From Microbacterium maritypicum (lineage in GTDB: Bacteria; Actinomycetota; Actinomycetes; Actinomycetales; Microbacteriaceae), in contig NZ_WAAQ01000001.1 in the NCBI RefSeq assembly GCF_008868125.1, forward strand, positions 310,001 to 374,000: 64,000 nucleotides of DNA, in the 5' to 3' direction. The notes beneath the pieces are model-generated. The model ran no database searches. It had not been told where the DNA came from and worked only from the letters and a program-made list of their open reading frames with translations. Both the position numbers and the translations under genes were made by a program. Positions 16,346 through 24,348 of this stretch are shown in pieces; the stretch's first letter is position 1; each line of letters starts with the position of its first letter.

Positions 16346-17346
16346 CGGGTCTCCTCGGGGACGGGGACGGGGACGGGGGCGGGGATGGAGATGGAGGCGT
16401 TGGGCACGGGGTGGGCGGGCTCGGCGCCCGACAGCACGGCGATCACGTCGGCGAGCGAGAGGGAGCCCATGTTGTCGACGGCCTGCGTGGTCTGCGCGCC
16501 CAGGTGCGGGGTGACGATCACGCGATCGGCGAGTTCGGGCGCGAGCAGCGGACTGTCATGTGCGGCCGTGTCGCCGTCGAGGGTGTCGGCCGCGTAGCCG
16601 GCGAGGATACCGTCGTGCAGCGCCCGTGCCACGGAGGCTTCGTCGATCAGATCGCCACGGGCGGTGTTGACCAGCACGGTTCCCGGTCGCATGTCGGCCA
16701 GACGCTCGGCGTCGACCAGTCGCTGGCCCCCGGGGGCGTGCAGGGTGATGACGTCGGCTCGGCGGAACAGGTCGTCGAGCGCGACGGGTTCCGCACCGCG
16801 AGAGCGCACCACGTCGTCGGGCAGGAACGGGTCGGCGGCGAGCACGCGCGGCCCGAAGCCGCGCAGTCGCGCGGCGACCCCCTGGCCGATCCGTCCGAAG
16901 CCCACGATCCCGACCGTGGCGGCCCCGAGTTCCCGCCCGCGACGCACGGTCCAGTCGCCGGCGCGCACGCGGCGGTCGCCGTCGGGGACGAAGCGGAGGG
17001 CGGCGAGCATGAGCCCGACTGCGTGGTCGGCCACCGCATCGGCGTTGGCGCCCGGAGTGTTGGTCACCGGGATGCCGCGGTCTCGCGCCGCTGCCAGGTC
17101 GACCGACTCGGTGCCGACGCCGTACCGGGCGACGACCTTGAGCTTCGGAGCCGCGGCGAGATGCTCCTCGGTGATCGCGCCGGTGCCGGCGATCCACGCG
17201 TCGGCACCATGCAGCAGCGACCGCAACTCGTCGAGGTCGTGGTGCGCCGGACCGCGGAGGATGCGGTGTCCCGCCTGAGCGGCGCGTTCCACCAGATCCA
17301 GGTCGCCGTCCGAGAACGAGCGGCTGGTGACGAGGATGACGCCCAT
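16342..17346 (-). CDS. D-isomer-specific 2-hydroxyacid dehydrogenase
   Basis: NAD-dependent hydroxyacid dehydrogenase of 334 aa. The catalytic domain has VVARYGVGTESVDLAAA; the Rossmann domain has VGIVGFGRIGQGVAARL (about residue 147), VNTARGDLIDE with the substrate arginine nearby, and VTPHLGAQTTQAV carrying the catalytic histidine. The C-terminus has an odd run of alternating Val/Pro (PAPVPVPVPEETR). Overlaps with both neighbours (TGATG at 17346, ATGA at 16342-16345) show a tightly coupled operon. Glyoxylate/hydroxypyruvate-type or sugar-acid substrates are possible. Confidence 0.85.
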   Translation of the reverse strand: MGVILVTSRSFSDGDLDLVERAAQAGHRILRGPAHHDLDELRSLLHGADAWIAGTGAITEEHLAAAPKLKVVARYGVGTESVDLAAARDRGIPVTNTPGANADAVADHAVGLMLAALRFVPDGDRRVRAGDWTVRRGRELGAATVGIVGFGRIGQGVAARLRGFGPRVLAADPFLPDDVVRSRGAEPVALDDLFRRADVITLHAPGGQRLVDAERLADMRPGTVLVNTARGDLIDEASVARALHDGILAGYAADTLDGDTAAHDSPLLAPELADRVIVTPHLGAQTTQAVDNMGSLSLADVIAVLSGAEPAHPVPNASISIPAPVPVPVPEETR

Positions 17347-18836
17347 CAGCGCGGCCGTCCGGCGAACCACGGCGCGAGGGCCGTGTAGGCGTCGACGAAG
17401 CGGGCGTGCCGCTCGGCGTAGACGGCGTGGCGCCCGGCATCCGGGGTGAACTCGGCGGTGACCTCGCTCAGGGCGCGGGCGGCAGAGAAGTCGGTGAGTC
17501 CGAGCCCGACCGCGGCGGTGACCGCGGCACCGAGGCTGTTCGCCTCTTCCACGATCGTGCGTCGGCGCACCGGCACTCCCCACACATCGGCGAGCACCGA
17601 GAGGTACACGTCGCTCTGGGCTCCGCCGCCGACGGCATCGATGCGGTCGATCACGGCGCCTGATTCACGGAACGCCTGGATGCAGCTGAGCAGGTTGAAC
17701 GCCGTGCCCTCCAGCACGGCCCGCACGAGGTGCGCCCTGCCATGGTGGCGGGCCAGCCCGAGGAACGCACCCCGGGCATCCGGGTCCCACATCGGGGAGC
17801 GTTCCCCGAGCAGGTAGGGGAGGAAGTAGAGGTCGTCGGTGTCGACGTCGACGGATGCCTCGGCCGTCAGGCGCGCGGTCTCGGGGTGCGCGGGGTCGGG
17901 CGAGAGCGCCTCGGCGATCCACTGCACGGAGGCGCCGCCGGCCTGCATGGTGGCGGTGGGCACGAACGAGCCGGGAACGACGTTGTCGAACGTGAACGTG
18001 CGCATCGCGGGGTCGTGCAGCGGGGCGTCGGCCGCGAACGAGATCCACGACGAGGTGCCCAGGCACACGTACGCGCCGTCTTCCGGGGCGACCACACCCG
18101 AGCCGACGGCGGCGAGCGGTCCGTCGCCGCCACCCATCACCACGCGCACTCCCGTGTGGAGTCCGAGAGCAGCGGCGGCGGCCTCGGTCAGTGCGCCGGC
18201 GATCTGCGTGGATTCCAGGATCTCGGGGAACAGTGCGGGGTCGAGGCGCGCGGCCTGCAGCACCTCGTCCGACCAGGTGCCGCGCGCCTGGTCGTAGGCG
18301 TTGGTGCCGGATGCATCGGAGCGGTCGGTCGCGAGGCGCCCGGTCAGACGCAGCACGATGAAGTCCTTCGCGACGCACACCCGACGCACGCGCGTCCAGG
18401 TGTCGGGCTCGTTGTCGCGCACCCACATGATCTTCTCGACCGAGTAGGTGGGGTTGAGGCGGTGGCCCAAGATGCCGTAGGCACGCTCGGCGCCGATCGC
18501 GGCCTCGAGCTCGCGTTGCTGGGCGCCGGCCCTGGTGTCGGCCCAGATGATCGCCGGACGGGCGGGTTCGCCGTCGGCATCGAGCAGCACGGCCCCCATC
18601 ATCTGGCCGCTGACCACGAGTCCGGCGATGTCGGTCGCGGCCGTGCCGGTGCGCGCGATCAGGTCGCGCGTGGCGGCGACGACCGCGTTCCACCAGTCCG
18701 CAGGGTTCTGCTCGGCGACCCCGCCCGCGGCGAAGTGCGCGGGGTAGGGGACGGTGACCGAGGCGACGAGACGGCCGTCGTCATGATGCAGCGAGGCCTT
18801 GTTCCCGGTCGTACCCAGGTCGTGCGCGATGATCAT
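17346..18836 (-). CDS. FGGY-family carbohydrate kinase (xylulokinase-like)
   Basis: ATP-dependent sugar or polyol kinase of 496 aa, the normal length. The N-terminal ATP domain begins MIIAHDLGTTGNKASLH; DRSDASGTNAYD near residue 175, GGGDGPLAAVGSG and the C-terminal VDRIDAVGGGAQSD-type segment (written IDRIDAVGGGAQSDVYL) are family marks. It follows the cupin gene by 9 nt. The substrate may be a ketopentose, a hexulose or a tetritol; xylulose itself is not proven since no xylose isomerase gene is nearby. A LxxLLGxRSPMWDPDA-like segment supports the xylulokinase branch. Confidence 0.87.
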   Translation of the reverse strand: MIIAHDLGTTGNKASLHHDDGRLVASVTVPYPAHFAAGGVAEQNPADWWNAVVAATRDLIARTGTAATDIAGLVVSGQMMGAVLLDADGEPARPAIIWADTRAGAQQRELEAAIGAERAYGILGHRLNPTYSVEKIMWVRDNEPDTWTRVRRVCVAKDFIVLRLTGRLATDRSDASGTNAYDQARGTWSDEVLQAARLDPALFPEILESTQIAGALTEAAAAALGLHTGVRVVMGGGDGPLAAVGSGVVAPEDGAYVCLGTSSWISFAADAPLHDPAMRTFTFDNVVPGSFVPTATMQAGGASVQWIAEALSPDPAHPETARLTAEASVDVDTDDLYFLPYLLGERSPMWDPDARGAFLGLARHHGRAHLVRAVLEGTAFNLLSCIQAFRESGAVIDRIDAVGGGAQSDVYLSVLADVWGVPVRRRTIVEEANSLGAAVTAAVGLGLTDFSAARALSEVTAEFTPDAGRHAVYAERHARFVDAYTALAPWFAGRPR

Positions 18837-18845
18837 GGCCGGAGC

Positions 18846-19421
18846 CTATTCCGCGTAGGGACGCAGGTCGACGCCGGAGGCTGCGCGATAGGCACGCGAG
18901 CCCATTCCGTGCTCCAGCACCCAGCCGTAGTCGTGCCCTGCTCCTCCCGGATACACCGCGAGGAAGGCGTAGGGCTCGTCGCCGGTGTTGACCGAGCGGT
19001 GCGCCCAGCCCGGCGGGATGTAGCCGATGGTGCCGGGGAGCATGTCGAGCCATTCGGTGCGCTCGCCGTCGAACATGAGCAGGCCGCCGCGGCCCTGCAA
19101 CGCCAGGTAGATCTCGCCCTGGTGGTTCGGGTGCTGGTGCCCCTTGGTCATCCAGAGCTCGCCGCCGGTGTCGCCGGGCATGATCGTGGTGATCGACTGC
19201 GGCAGCTCGCGGTCGGCCTCGGGCACGGGGGAGCTCACGACCGTGTAGACGACGGGGTTCTCGCCGGCGGATGCTTCGGCCCAGGCCTCGGCGTCGAGGA
19301 AGAGCCCCTCGAGGTCGGACATCCGCCGGGTGAGGGTCGGCCCCTCGGGCGAGAGCGTCAGCTTCTCGGCATCGAAGGCGATCGCCATCGGAGAGATCGG
19401 CGGGGTGTGGAACTCGGGCAT
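18846..19421 (-). CDS. Cupin-type glucose-6-phosphate isomerase
   Basis: Metal-dependent cupin isomerase of 191 aa, like the Pyrococcus/Thermococcus phosphoglucose isomerase and its bacterial relatives. The metal motif is MTKGHQHPNHQGEIYLALQG (about residues 96-115; H, H, E), followed by YIPPGWAHRSVN with the fourth ligand. First gene of the minus-strand operon; ATG 19421 has GAGGAGC upstream and two TGT-N4-ACA operators lie 38-75 nt upstream. It may isomerise the phosphate formed by the adjacent FGGY kinase rather than serve central glycolysis. Confidence 0.85.
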   Translation of the reverse strand: MPEFHTPPISPMAIAFDAEKLTLSPEGPTLTRRMSDLEGLFLDAEAWAEASAGENPVVYTVVSSPVPEADRELPQSITTIMPGDTGGELWMTKGHQHPNHQGEIYLALQGRGGLLMFDGERTEWLDMLPGTIGYIPPGWAHRSVNTGDEPYAFLAVYPGGAGHDYGWVLEHGMGSRAYRAASGVDLRPYAE

Positions 19422-19457
19422 CGGTGCTCCTCGTAACGGTGCTGCGGCGCTGCGCAA

Positions 19458-19494
19458 CCTGTAATGACAAGTTCACTGTACCTGTTATGACAGG
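19458..19494. promoter_or_regulatory. Two operator-like dyads upstream of the cupin-kinase operon
   Basis: CCTGTAATGACAAG (19458-19471 area, core TGTAATGACA at 19460-19469) and CCTGTTATGACAGG (19481-19494) are near-identical direct copies 23 bp apart. They match the sites at 1437/1464 and 10131, suggesting one repressor for ribokinase/transaldolase, the importer and this operon. Confidence 0.65.
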
Positions 19495-19612
19495 TGGCGT
19501 CCAGAGGTGCATGCCTGTTGCCGCTTCGGTCGCCGTTGATGCCGCCCGATCGTGAAGAATCCGGCAGGAAGTGCGACCTGAGCGCGGAGGGGCCGTCGGC
19601 GTCAGTGCCGGG

Positions 19613-20149
19613 TCACTCGGCGGTGCGCCTCGCGCGGTACGCGGCGACGGCGTTGCGGTTCGCGCACGTCGTGGAGCAGTAGCGCTTCGAGCGGTTGCGC
19701 GAGAGGTCGAGCGCGATCGACTGGCAGGTGTCGTCGTCGCACACGGAGAGGCGCGAGCCCTCGTCGGCGCGGATGACGTCGATCAGGGCCATCGCGGTCT
19801 CGATCAGGATGCGCTCGGCGAAGGGCTGCTCATCGGCGACGGCGTGCAGGTGCCAGTCCAAGCCGTCATGGCGACGCAGCGCCGGGGTGAGCCGGGACTC
19901 CGCGAGCGCGTCGTTGACGTGCGCGGCCATCTCGTCACGCGGTGCCAGCAGCATGGCGCGCAGGCGCGGACGCAGATCGCGCAGCGAGGCGACCTCGACC
20001 TCATCGCGGTCGAGGCGCCCGGTGTAGGGGAACTCGCGGAGGAAGGCGTCTTCATCGTCGAGGTCGTTCAGCGTGTCCGGCTGTTCGGCGGAGTTCGCGA
20101 GCCAGACGGCGGAACGCAGCGCCTCCTCCGTGTCATCGGTGAAGATCAT
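19613..20149 (-). CDS. CGNR zinc finger (ABATE domain) transcriptional regulator
   Basis: Protein of 178 aa with an N-terminal alpha-helical stress-like domain (ABATE, about residues 8-125) and a C-terminal zinc-finger helix-turn-helix: cysteines in SVCDDDTCQSIALD and RYCSTTCANRNAVAAYRARR, the CGNR-type signature with A in place of G (CANR). The minus-strand hexamer TAAGAT (complement of 20156-20161) lies exactly 6 nt from the ATG, indicating a leaderless transcript. It is divergent from the EamA transporter, with only 39 nt between starts, and may regulate it. Confidence 0.85.
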   Translation of the reverse strand: MIFTDDTEEALRSAVWLANSAEQPDTLNDLDDEDAFLREFPYTGRLDRDEVEVASLRDLRPRLRAMLLAPRDEMAAHVNDALAESRLTPALRRHDGLDWHLHAVADEQPFAERILIETAMALIDVIRADEGSRLSVCDDDTCQSIALDLSRNRSKRYCSTTCANRNAVAAYRARRTAE

Positions 20150-20150
20150 G

Positions 20151-20180
20151 TTGACATCTTACAGCGCGCGCGAGTAGCGT
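20151..20180 (+). promoter_or_regulatory. Sigma-70-type promoter of the EamA transporter gene
   Basis: TTGACA (20151-20156) and TAGCGT (20175-20180) are separated by 18 nt; the expected start of transcription is only a few nt before the ATG at 20189. The -35 box overlaps the -10 of the divergent CGNR gene (20156-20161). Confidence 0.65.
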
Positions 20181-20188
20181 CATCGATC

Positions 20189-21214
20189 ATGAGCAAGGTG
20201 AGAAGTGACACGGTGGTCTCCTCCGCACGAGACGTGCGCCTCGGACTGCCGCTCGCGCTCGCCGCGGCCTTCGCCTTCGGCATGTCGGGCGGGTGGGCGC
20301 GAGGGCTCATAGATGCCGGATGGACGCCCGGGGCTGCCGTGACCGCCCGCATCTGGGTGGCCGCTCTCGTGCTGCTGATCCCGACGATCCTGTCCCTCCG
20401 AGGGCGGTGGGTGCTGCTGCGGCGCAACGCCGGCATGATCCTCGCCTACGGACTGCTGGCTGTCGCCGCGACCCAGCTCTTCTACTTCCAGGCCGTGGCC
20501 GTCATGGACGTGGGTCTGGCTCTGCTCATCGAGTACACCGCCCCGGTCGCGGTGCTGCTGTGGCTGTGGCTGCGAAGGGGTGAACGGCCGACCCGCCGCA
20601 GCATCCTCGGCGCGGCCATCGCCTTCGTCGGGCTCGTGCTCATGCTCGACATCCTCACGGGGGCCGACGTGAACGTGGCCGGCATCCTGTGGGCACTCGG
20701 GGCGATGGTGGGCGCGGCGACCTACTTCGTGCTCTCGGCCAAGGTCGACACCGGGCTGCCGCCCATCGCCCTCGCCGGGAGCGGTCTGCTTCTCGGCGCG
20801 GTCGGGCTCACCGTGGCCGGTGCGATCGGCGTGCTGCCGATCGCGTGGACCACCGACGACATCGCGTACCGGTTCGGCAGCGTGCCCTGGTTCGTGCCGG
20901 TGCTGGCGATGGGGGTCGTGGCGACCGCGCTCGCCTACCTGCTCGGCATCGCCTCCACGCGGATGCTGGGTTCGCGGCTCGCCTCCTTCGTCGCACTCGC
21001 CGAGGTGGTGGCGGCCCTGCTGTTCGGCTGGCTGCTTCTCGGGCAGCTGCCCGACCTGCTGCAGGCGCTCGGCGGCGTGCTCGTGCTCGTGGGCGTCGTG
21101 GTCGTGAAGCTGGGTGAGCCCGTCGCGGCGAAATTCGTCGAGCCGATACCCGCGGGGGCGCCGGCGCTTCCTGCGAAGAATGTATACGAGAAGCCCGCTG
21201 AGAAAGAACTCTGA
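20189..21214 (+). CDS. EamA/DMT-family transporter
   Basis: Drug/metabolite transporter superfamily protein of 341 aa with ten predicted hydrophobic helices in two EamA repeats (first begins GLPLALAAAFAFGMSGGW, second ALGAMVGAATYFVLSA). The second repeat has the usual helix-capping ALAYLLGIASTRMLGSRLAS. The tail of about 30 residues is charged and cytosolic. The family exports metabolites or amino-acid-like compounds; the substrate is unknown. Its translation begins almost at the transcription start. It lies 34 nt upstream of the prp operon regulator, with no clear functional link. Confidence 0.85.
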   Translation: MSKVRSDTVVSSARDVRLGLPLALAAAFAFGMSGGWARGLIDAGWTPGAAVTARIWVAALVLLIPTILSLRGRWVLLRRNAGMILAYGLLAVAATQLFYFQAVAVMDVGLALLIEYTAPVAVLLWLWLRRGERPTRRSILGAAIAFVGLVLMLDILTGADVNVAGILWALGAMVGAATYFVLSAKVDTGLPPIALAGSGLLLGAVGLTVAGAIGVLPIAWTTDDIAYRFGSVPWFVPVLAMGVVATALAYLLGIASTRMLGSRLASFVALAEVVAALLFGWLLLGQLPDLLQALGGVLVLVGVVVVKLGEPVAAKFVEPIPAGAPALPAKNVYEKPAEKEL

Positions 21215-21232
21215 CCCTTCAATCTCGGTTTA

Positions 21233-21242
21233 TGTATACACT
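21233..21242 (+). promoter_or_regulatory. TGTATACA palindrome overlapping the -10 of the prp regulator
   Basis: The 8-bp palindrome TGTATACA (21233-21240) overlaps the hexamer TACACT (21237-21242), which lies exactly 6 nt before the GntR ATG (21249). A partial copy TGTATACG occurs at 21181-21188, 52 bp upstream. This fits autorepression of a leaderless gene. Confidence 0.55.
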
Positions 21243-21248
21243 GAGGGC

Positions 21249-21914
21249 ATGACCCTCGCCGTGGAACGCACCTCCGCGAGTGATCGCGCGTACGCGGCTC
21301 TGCTCGATGGCATCCAGTCGGGCACGCTCCCGGCCGGTTTCGTGCTCGGCGAGGTCGAACAGGCCGAGCGCCTGGGTGTGAGCCGCACCCCGATGCGTGA
21401 AGCGCTGCGTCGACTCATCGCGGATGGGCTCGTCGTGCAGCAGTCGCCGCGGGTCACCGTGGTCGCCGATCTGGATGCCGACGACATCCGCTCCCTCTTC
21501 GAGATCCGCCGCGCGCTCGAGGAGAGCTCAGCCCGCCTCGCCGCCACCAGGGGAGACGCCGCCCTGTTCGCCGCACTCGCCGACGAGTTCGCGCACGTCG
21601 ACCTCGACGCCGTCGAAGGCCGTGACGCCTACTACGCGCTGATCGCCCGCTTCGACGTCGCGCTCGACGCGGCCGTCGCGAACGACTACATCGCCTCGGC
21701 GCTGCGCACCGTGCGCACCCACCTCGTGCGTGTCCGCCGGATGGCTCGCGACAAGCCCGCCCGGCTCGCCGCCTCCGCCGCCGAGCACCGCACCATCGCC
21801 GAGGCGCTCGCCGCCCGCGACGGCGACCTCGCCGCCCACGCCACGCACGTGCATCTGCACAACGCGCTCACCGGCATCCTCGATTCCCTCGAATCCCGCA
21901 ACAGTGAAGGATAA
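21249..21914 (+). CDS. GntR-family regulator of the methylcitrate operon
   Basis: Regulator of 221 aa, FCD subfamily. The winged helix (about 12-75) contains EVEQAERLGVSRTPMREAL; the C-terminal all-helical ligand domain (about 85-210) has DIRSLFEIRRALEESSA and the metal-type histidine stretch SAAEHRTIAEAL. It is the first gene of a run with prpD, prpB and prpC (3-nt gap to prpD). Other bacteria use Fis-type PrpR or a MarR/Zn-finger type; here a GntR protein probably senses a methylcitrate-cycle intermediate. Confidence 0.85.
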   Translation: MTLAVERTSASDRAYAALLDGIQSGTLPAGFVLGEVEQAERLGVSRTPMREALRRLIADGLVVQQSPRVTVVADLDADDIRSLFEIRRALEESSARLAATRGDAALFAALADEFAHVDLDAVEGRDAYYALIARFDVALDAAVANDYIASALRTVRTHLVRVRRMARDKPARLAASAAEHRTIAEALAARDGDLAAHATHVHLHNALTGILDSLESRNSEG

Positions 21915-21917
21915 GAA

Positions 21918-23444
21918 ATGACCGTCACCCACCACGTCCGTGTGCACCGCAGCGACGAGAACCTCGCCAGGGAAGACCAGCTCGCCTGGAAGATCGCCGA
22001 GGTCGCCGCCGACCAGGTCGAGGTCGAGCAGGACGTCGTCGACATGATCATCAACCGCATCATCGACAACGCTTCGGTGGCTGCGGCCTCCCTCACCCGT
22101 GCGCCCATCAACGCGGCCAGGGCCCAGGCGTTCAGCCACCCCGTCTCGACCGGCGGCGTCGGTGCGAACCTGTTCGGTGCGGCGCTCGATCACCGCACCA
22201 GCCCCGAGTGGGCCGCCTGGGCGAACGGCGTGGCCGTGCGCGAGCTCGACTACCACGACACGTTCCTCGCCGCGGAGTACTCGCACCCCGGCGACAACAT
22301 CCCGCCGATCCTCGCGGTCGCGCAGCACACCGGGAAGGACGGGCGGGCGCTCGTGCGCGGCATCGCCACCGGCTACGAGATCCAGATGGACCTGGTGCGC
22401 GCGATCTGCCTGCACAAGCACAAGATCGACCACGTCGCCCACCTCGGCCCGTCCGCCGCCGCCGGCATCGGCACCCTGCTCGGCCTCGACGTCGAGACCA
22501 TCTACCAGGCCGTCGGGCAGGGCCTTCACACCACGACCGCCACGCGCCAGAGCCGCAAGGGCGAGATCTCGACCTGGAAGGCGCACGCTCCGGCCTTCGC
22601 CGGCAAGATGGCCGTCGAAGCCGTCGACCGGGCGATGCGCGGACAGACCAGCCCCGCCCCCATCTATGAAGGCGAAGACGGCGTGATCGCCTGGATGCTC
22701 GACGGCAAGGACACGTCGTACGACGTGCCGCTGCCCGCCGCCGGCGAGCCCAAGCGCGCGATCCTCGACTCGTACACGAAGGAGCACTCGGCCGAATACC
22801 AGGCGCAGGCGCTGATCGACCTCGCCCGCAAGCTCGGGATCGAGAACCCGGCGCTGCGCGACCCGGAGAACATCGATCAGATCGTGATCCACACCAGCCA
22901 CCACACCCACAACGTGATCGGCTCCGGCGCGAACGACCCGCAGAAGTACGACCCGACCGCGTCGCGAGAGACGCTCGACCACTCGGTGCCGTACATCTTC
23001 GCGGTGGCCCTGCAGGACGGCGGGTGGCACCACGTCGACTCCTACGCCCCCGAGCGCGCGGGCCGTGCCGACACGGTCGCGCTGTGGCACAAGATCACCA
23101 CGGCGGAGGATGCCGAGTGGACCCGCCGTTACCACTCCGAGGACCCGGCCGAGAAGGCGTTCGGCGGTCGTGTGGAGATCCGCCTCGCCGACGGCTCGAC
23201 CGTGGTCGACGAGATCGCCGTGGCCGATGCGCACCCGCTGGGGGCTCGTCCGTTCGCCCGAGAGAACTACATCGCGAAGTTCCGTCTGCTGGCGGAGCCC
23301 GTGCTCGAGCCCGCCGAGATCGAGCGGTTCCTCGCCCTCGTGCAGCGCCTGCCCGAGCTGACGGCTGCCGAGGTCGGCGAGCTCTCGATCGTCGCGAAGC
23401 CCGGCCTGCTCGAGGCTGCTCCTGCTCCTGCGGGACTGTTCTGA
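21918..23444 (+). CDS. prpD: 2-methylcitrate dehydratase
   Basis: MmgE/PrpD-family dehydratase of 508 aa converting 2-methylcitrate to 2-methylaconitate in propionyl-CoA detoxification. Family features include [17 protein letters not shown] near residue 37, [33 protein letters not shown] and [20 protein letters not shown]. It needs no Fe-S cluster, unlike AcnD. It starts 3 nt after the regulator stop and its own stop overlaps prpB (TGATG), so the operon is translationally coupled. Confidence 0.93.
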   Translation: MTVTHHVRVHRSDENLAREDQLAWKIAEVAADQVEVEQDVVDMIINRIIDNASVAAASLTRAPINAARAQAFSHPVSTGGVGANLFGAALDHRTSPEWAAWANGVAVRELDYHDTFLAAEYSHPGDNIPPILAVAQHTGKDGRALVRGIATGYEIQMDLVRAICLHKHKIDHVAHLGPSAAAGIGTLLGLDVETIYQAVGQGLHTTTATRQSRKGEISTWKAHAPAFAGKMAVEAVDRAMRGQTSPAPIYEGEDGVIAWMLDGKDTSYDVPLPAAGEPKRAILDSYTKEHSAEYQAQALIDLARKLGIENPALRDPENIDQIVIHTSHHTHNVIGSGANDPQKYDPTASRETLDHSVPYIFAVALQDGGWHHVDSYAPERAGRADTVALWHKITTAEDAEWTRRYHSEDPAEKAFGGRVEIRLADGSTVVDEIAVADAHPLGARPFARENYIAKFRLLAEPVLEPAEIERFLALVQRLPELTAAEVGELSIVAKPGLLEAAPAPAGLF

Positions 23445-24346
23445 TGCTGTACTCCACCGTCACGCCCGCCGAGAAGCGCCGACTGTTCCGCGAGCGCCTC
23501 GCGAGCGGGGAGCTGCTGCGCTTCCCCGGTGCGTTCAACCCGCTGAGCGCGCGCCTGATCGAGCAGAAGGGCTTCGACGGCGTCTACATCTCCGGCGCCG
23601 TGCTCTCGGCTGACCTTGGCCTGCCCGACATCGGCCTCACGACGCTCACCGAGGTGGCCGGACGGGCGAAGCAGATCGCCCGCATGACCGACCTCCCCGC
23701 GATCGTCGACGCCGACACCGGCTTCGGCGAGCCGATGAACGTCGCCCGCACGATCCAGGAGCTCGAAGACGCGGGCCTCGCCGGCACGCACATCGAGGAT
23801 CAGGTCAATCCGAAGCGCTGCGGCCACCTCGACGGCAAGGCCGTGGTCGACGAGAACACCGCGATCAAGCGCATCCGTGCCGCAGCCGACGCTCGTCGCG
23901 ACGAGAACTTCCTCATCATGGCGCGCACCGACATCCGCGCGGTCGAGGGTCTCGACGCCGCGATCGACCGTGCCAAGGCGCTGGTCGACGCCGGTGCCGA
24001 CGCGGTGTTCCCCGAGGCCATGCGCACTCTCGCCGAGTTCGAGGCCATGGCCGCGGCGCTCGACGTGCCGATCCTGGCGAACATGACGGAGTTCGGCAAG
24101 AGCGAGCTGTTCTCGGTCGACCAGCTGCGTGACGCGGGTGTGAACCTGGTGATCTGGCCCGTGTCGCTGCTGCGCATCTCGATGGGGGCCGCAGGCCGCG
24201 CACTGGATACTCTGAACGAAGAGGGGCACCTGACCTCCACGCTCAGCGAGATGCAGCACCGCGCCGATCTCTACGATCTGATCGACTACGAGTCGTACGA
24301 CCACTTCGACTCTGGCGTCTTCAACTTCACCATCACGAAGGAGTGA
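23444..24346 (+). CDS. prpB: Methylisocitrate lyase
   Basis: Isocitrate-lyase-superfamily enzyme of 300 aa cleaving 2-methylisocitrate to pyruvate and succinate. Visible are FPGAFNPLSARLIEQKGFDG, the metal-site DADTGFGEP (about residue 85-93) and the catalytic cysteine loop VNPKRCGHLDGK (about 121-132). The start codon overlaps the prpD stop. Short length and the KRCGH motif distinguish it from aceA isocitrate lyase. Confidence 0.95.
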   Translation: MLYSTVTPAEKRRLFRERLASGELLRFPGAFNPLSARLIEQKGFDGVYISGAVLSADLGLPDIGLTTLTEVAGRAKQIARMTDLPAIVDADTGFGEPMNVARTIQELEDAGLAGTHIEDQVNPKRCGHLDGKAVVDENTAIKRIRAAADARRDENFLIMARTDIRAVEGLDAAIDRAKALVDAGADAVFPEAMRTLAEFEAMAAALDVPILANMTEFGKSELFSVDQLRDAGVNLVIWPVSLLRISMGAAGRALDTLNEEGHLTSTLSEMQHRADLYDLIDYESYDHFDSGVFNFTITKE

Positions 24347-24348
24347 CC

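Noticed and set aside
17346..18836. Assigning the FGGY kinase as xylulokinase xylB
   Set aside because: The sequence branch is similar, but there is no xylose isomerase and the operon partners are unusual, so no symbol is given.
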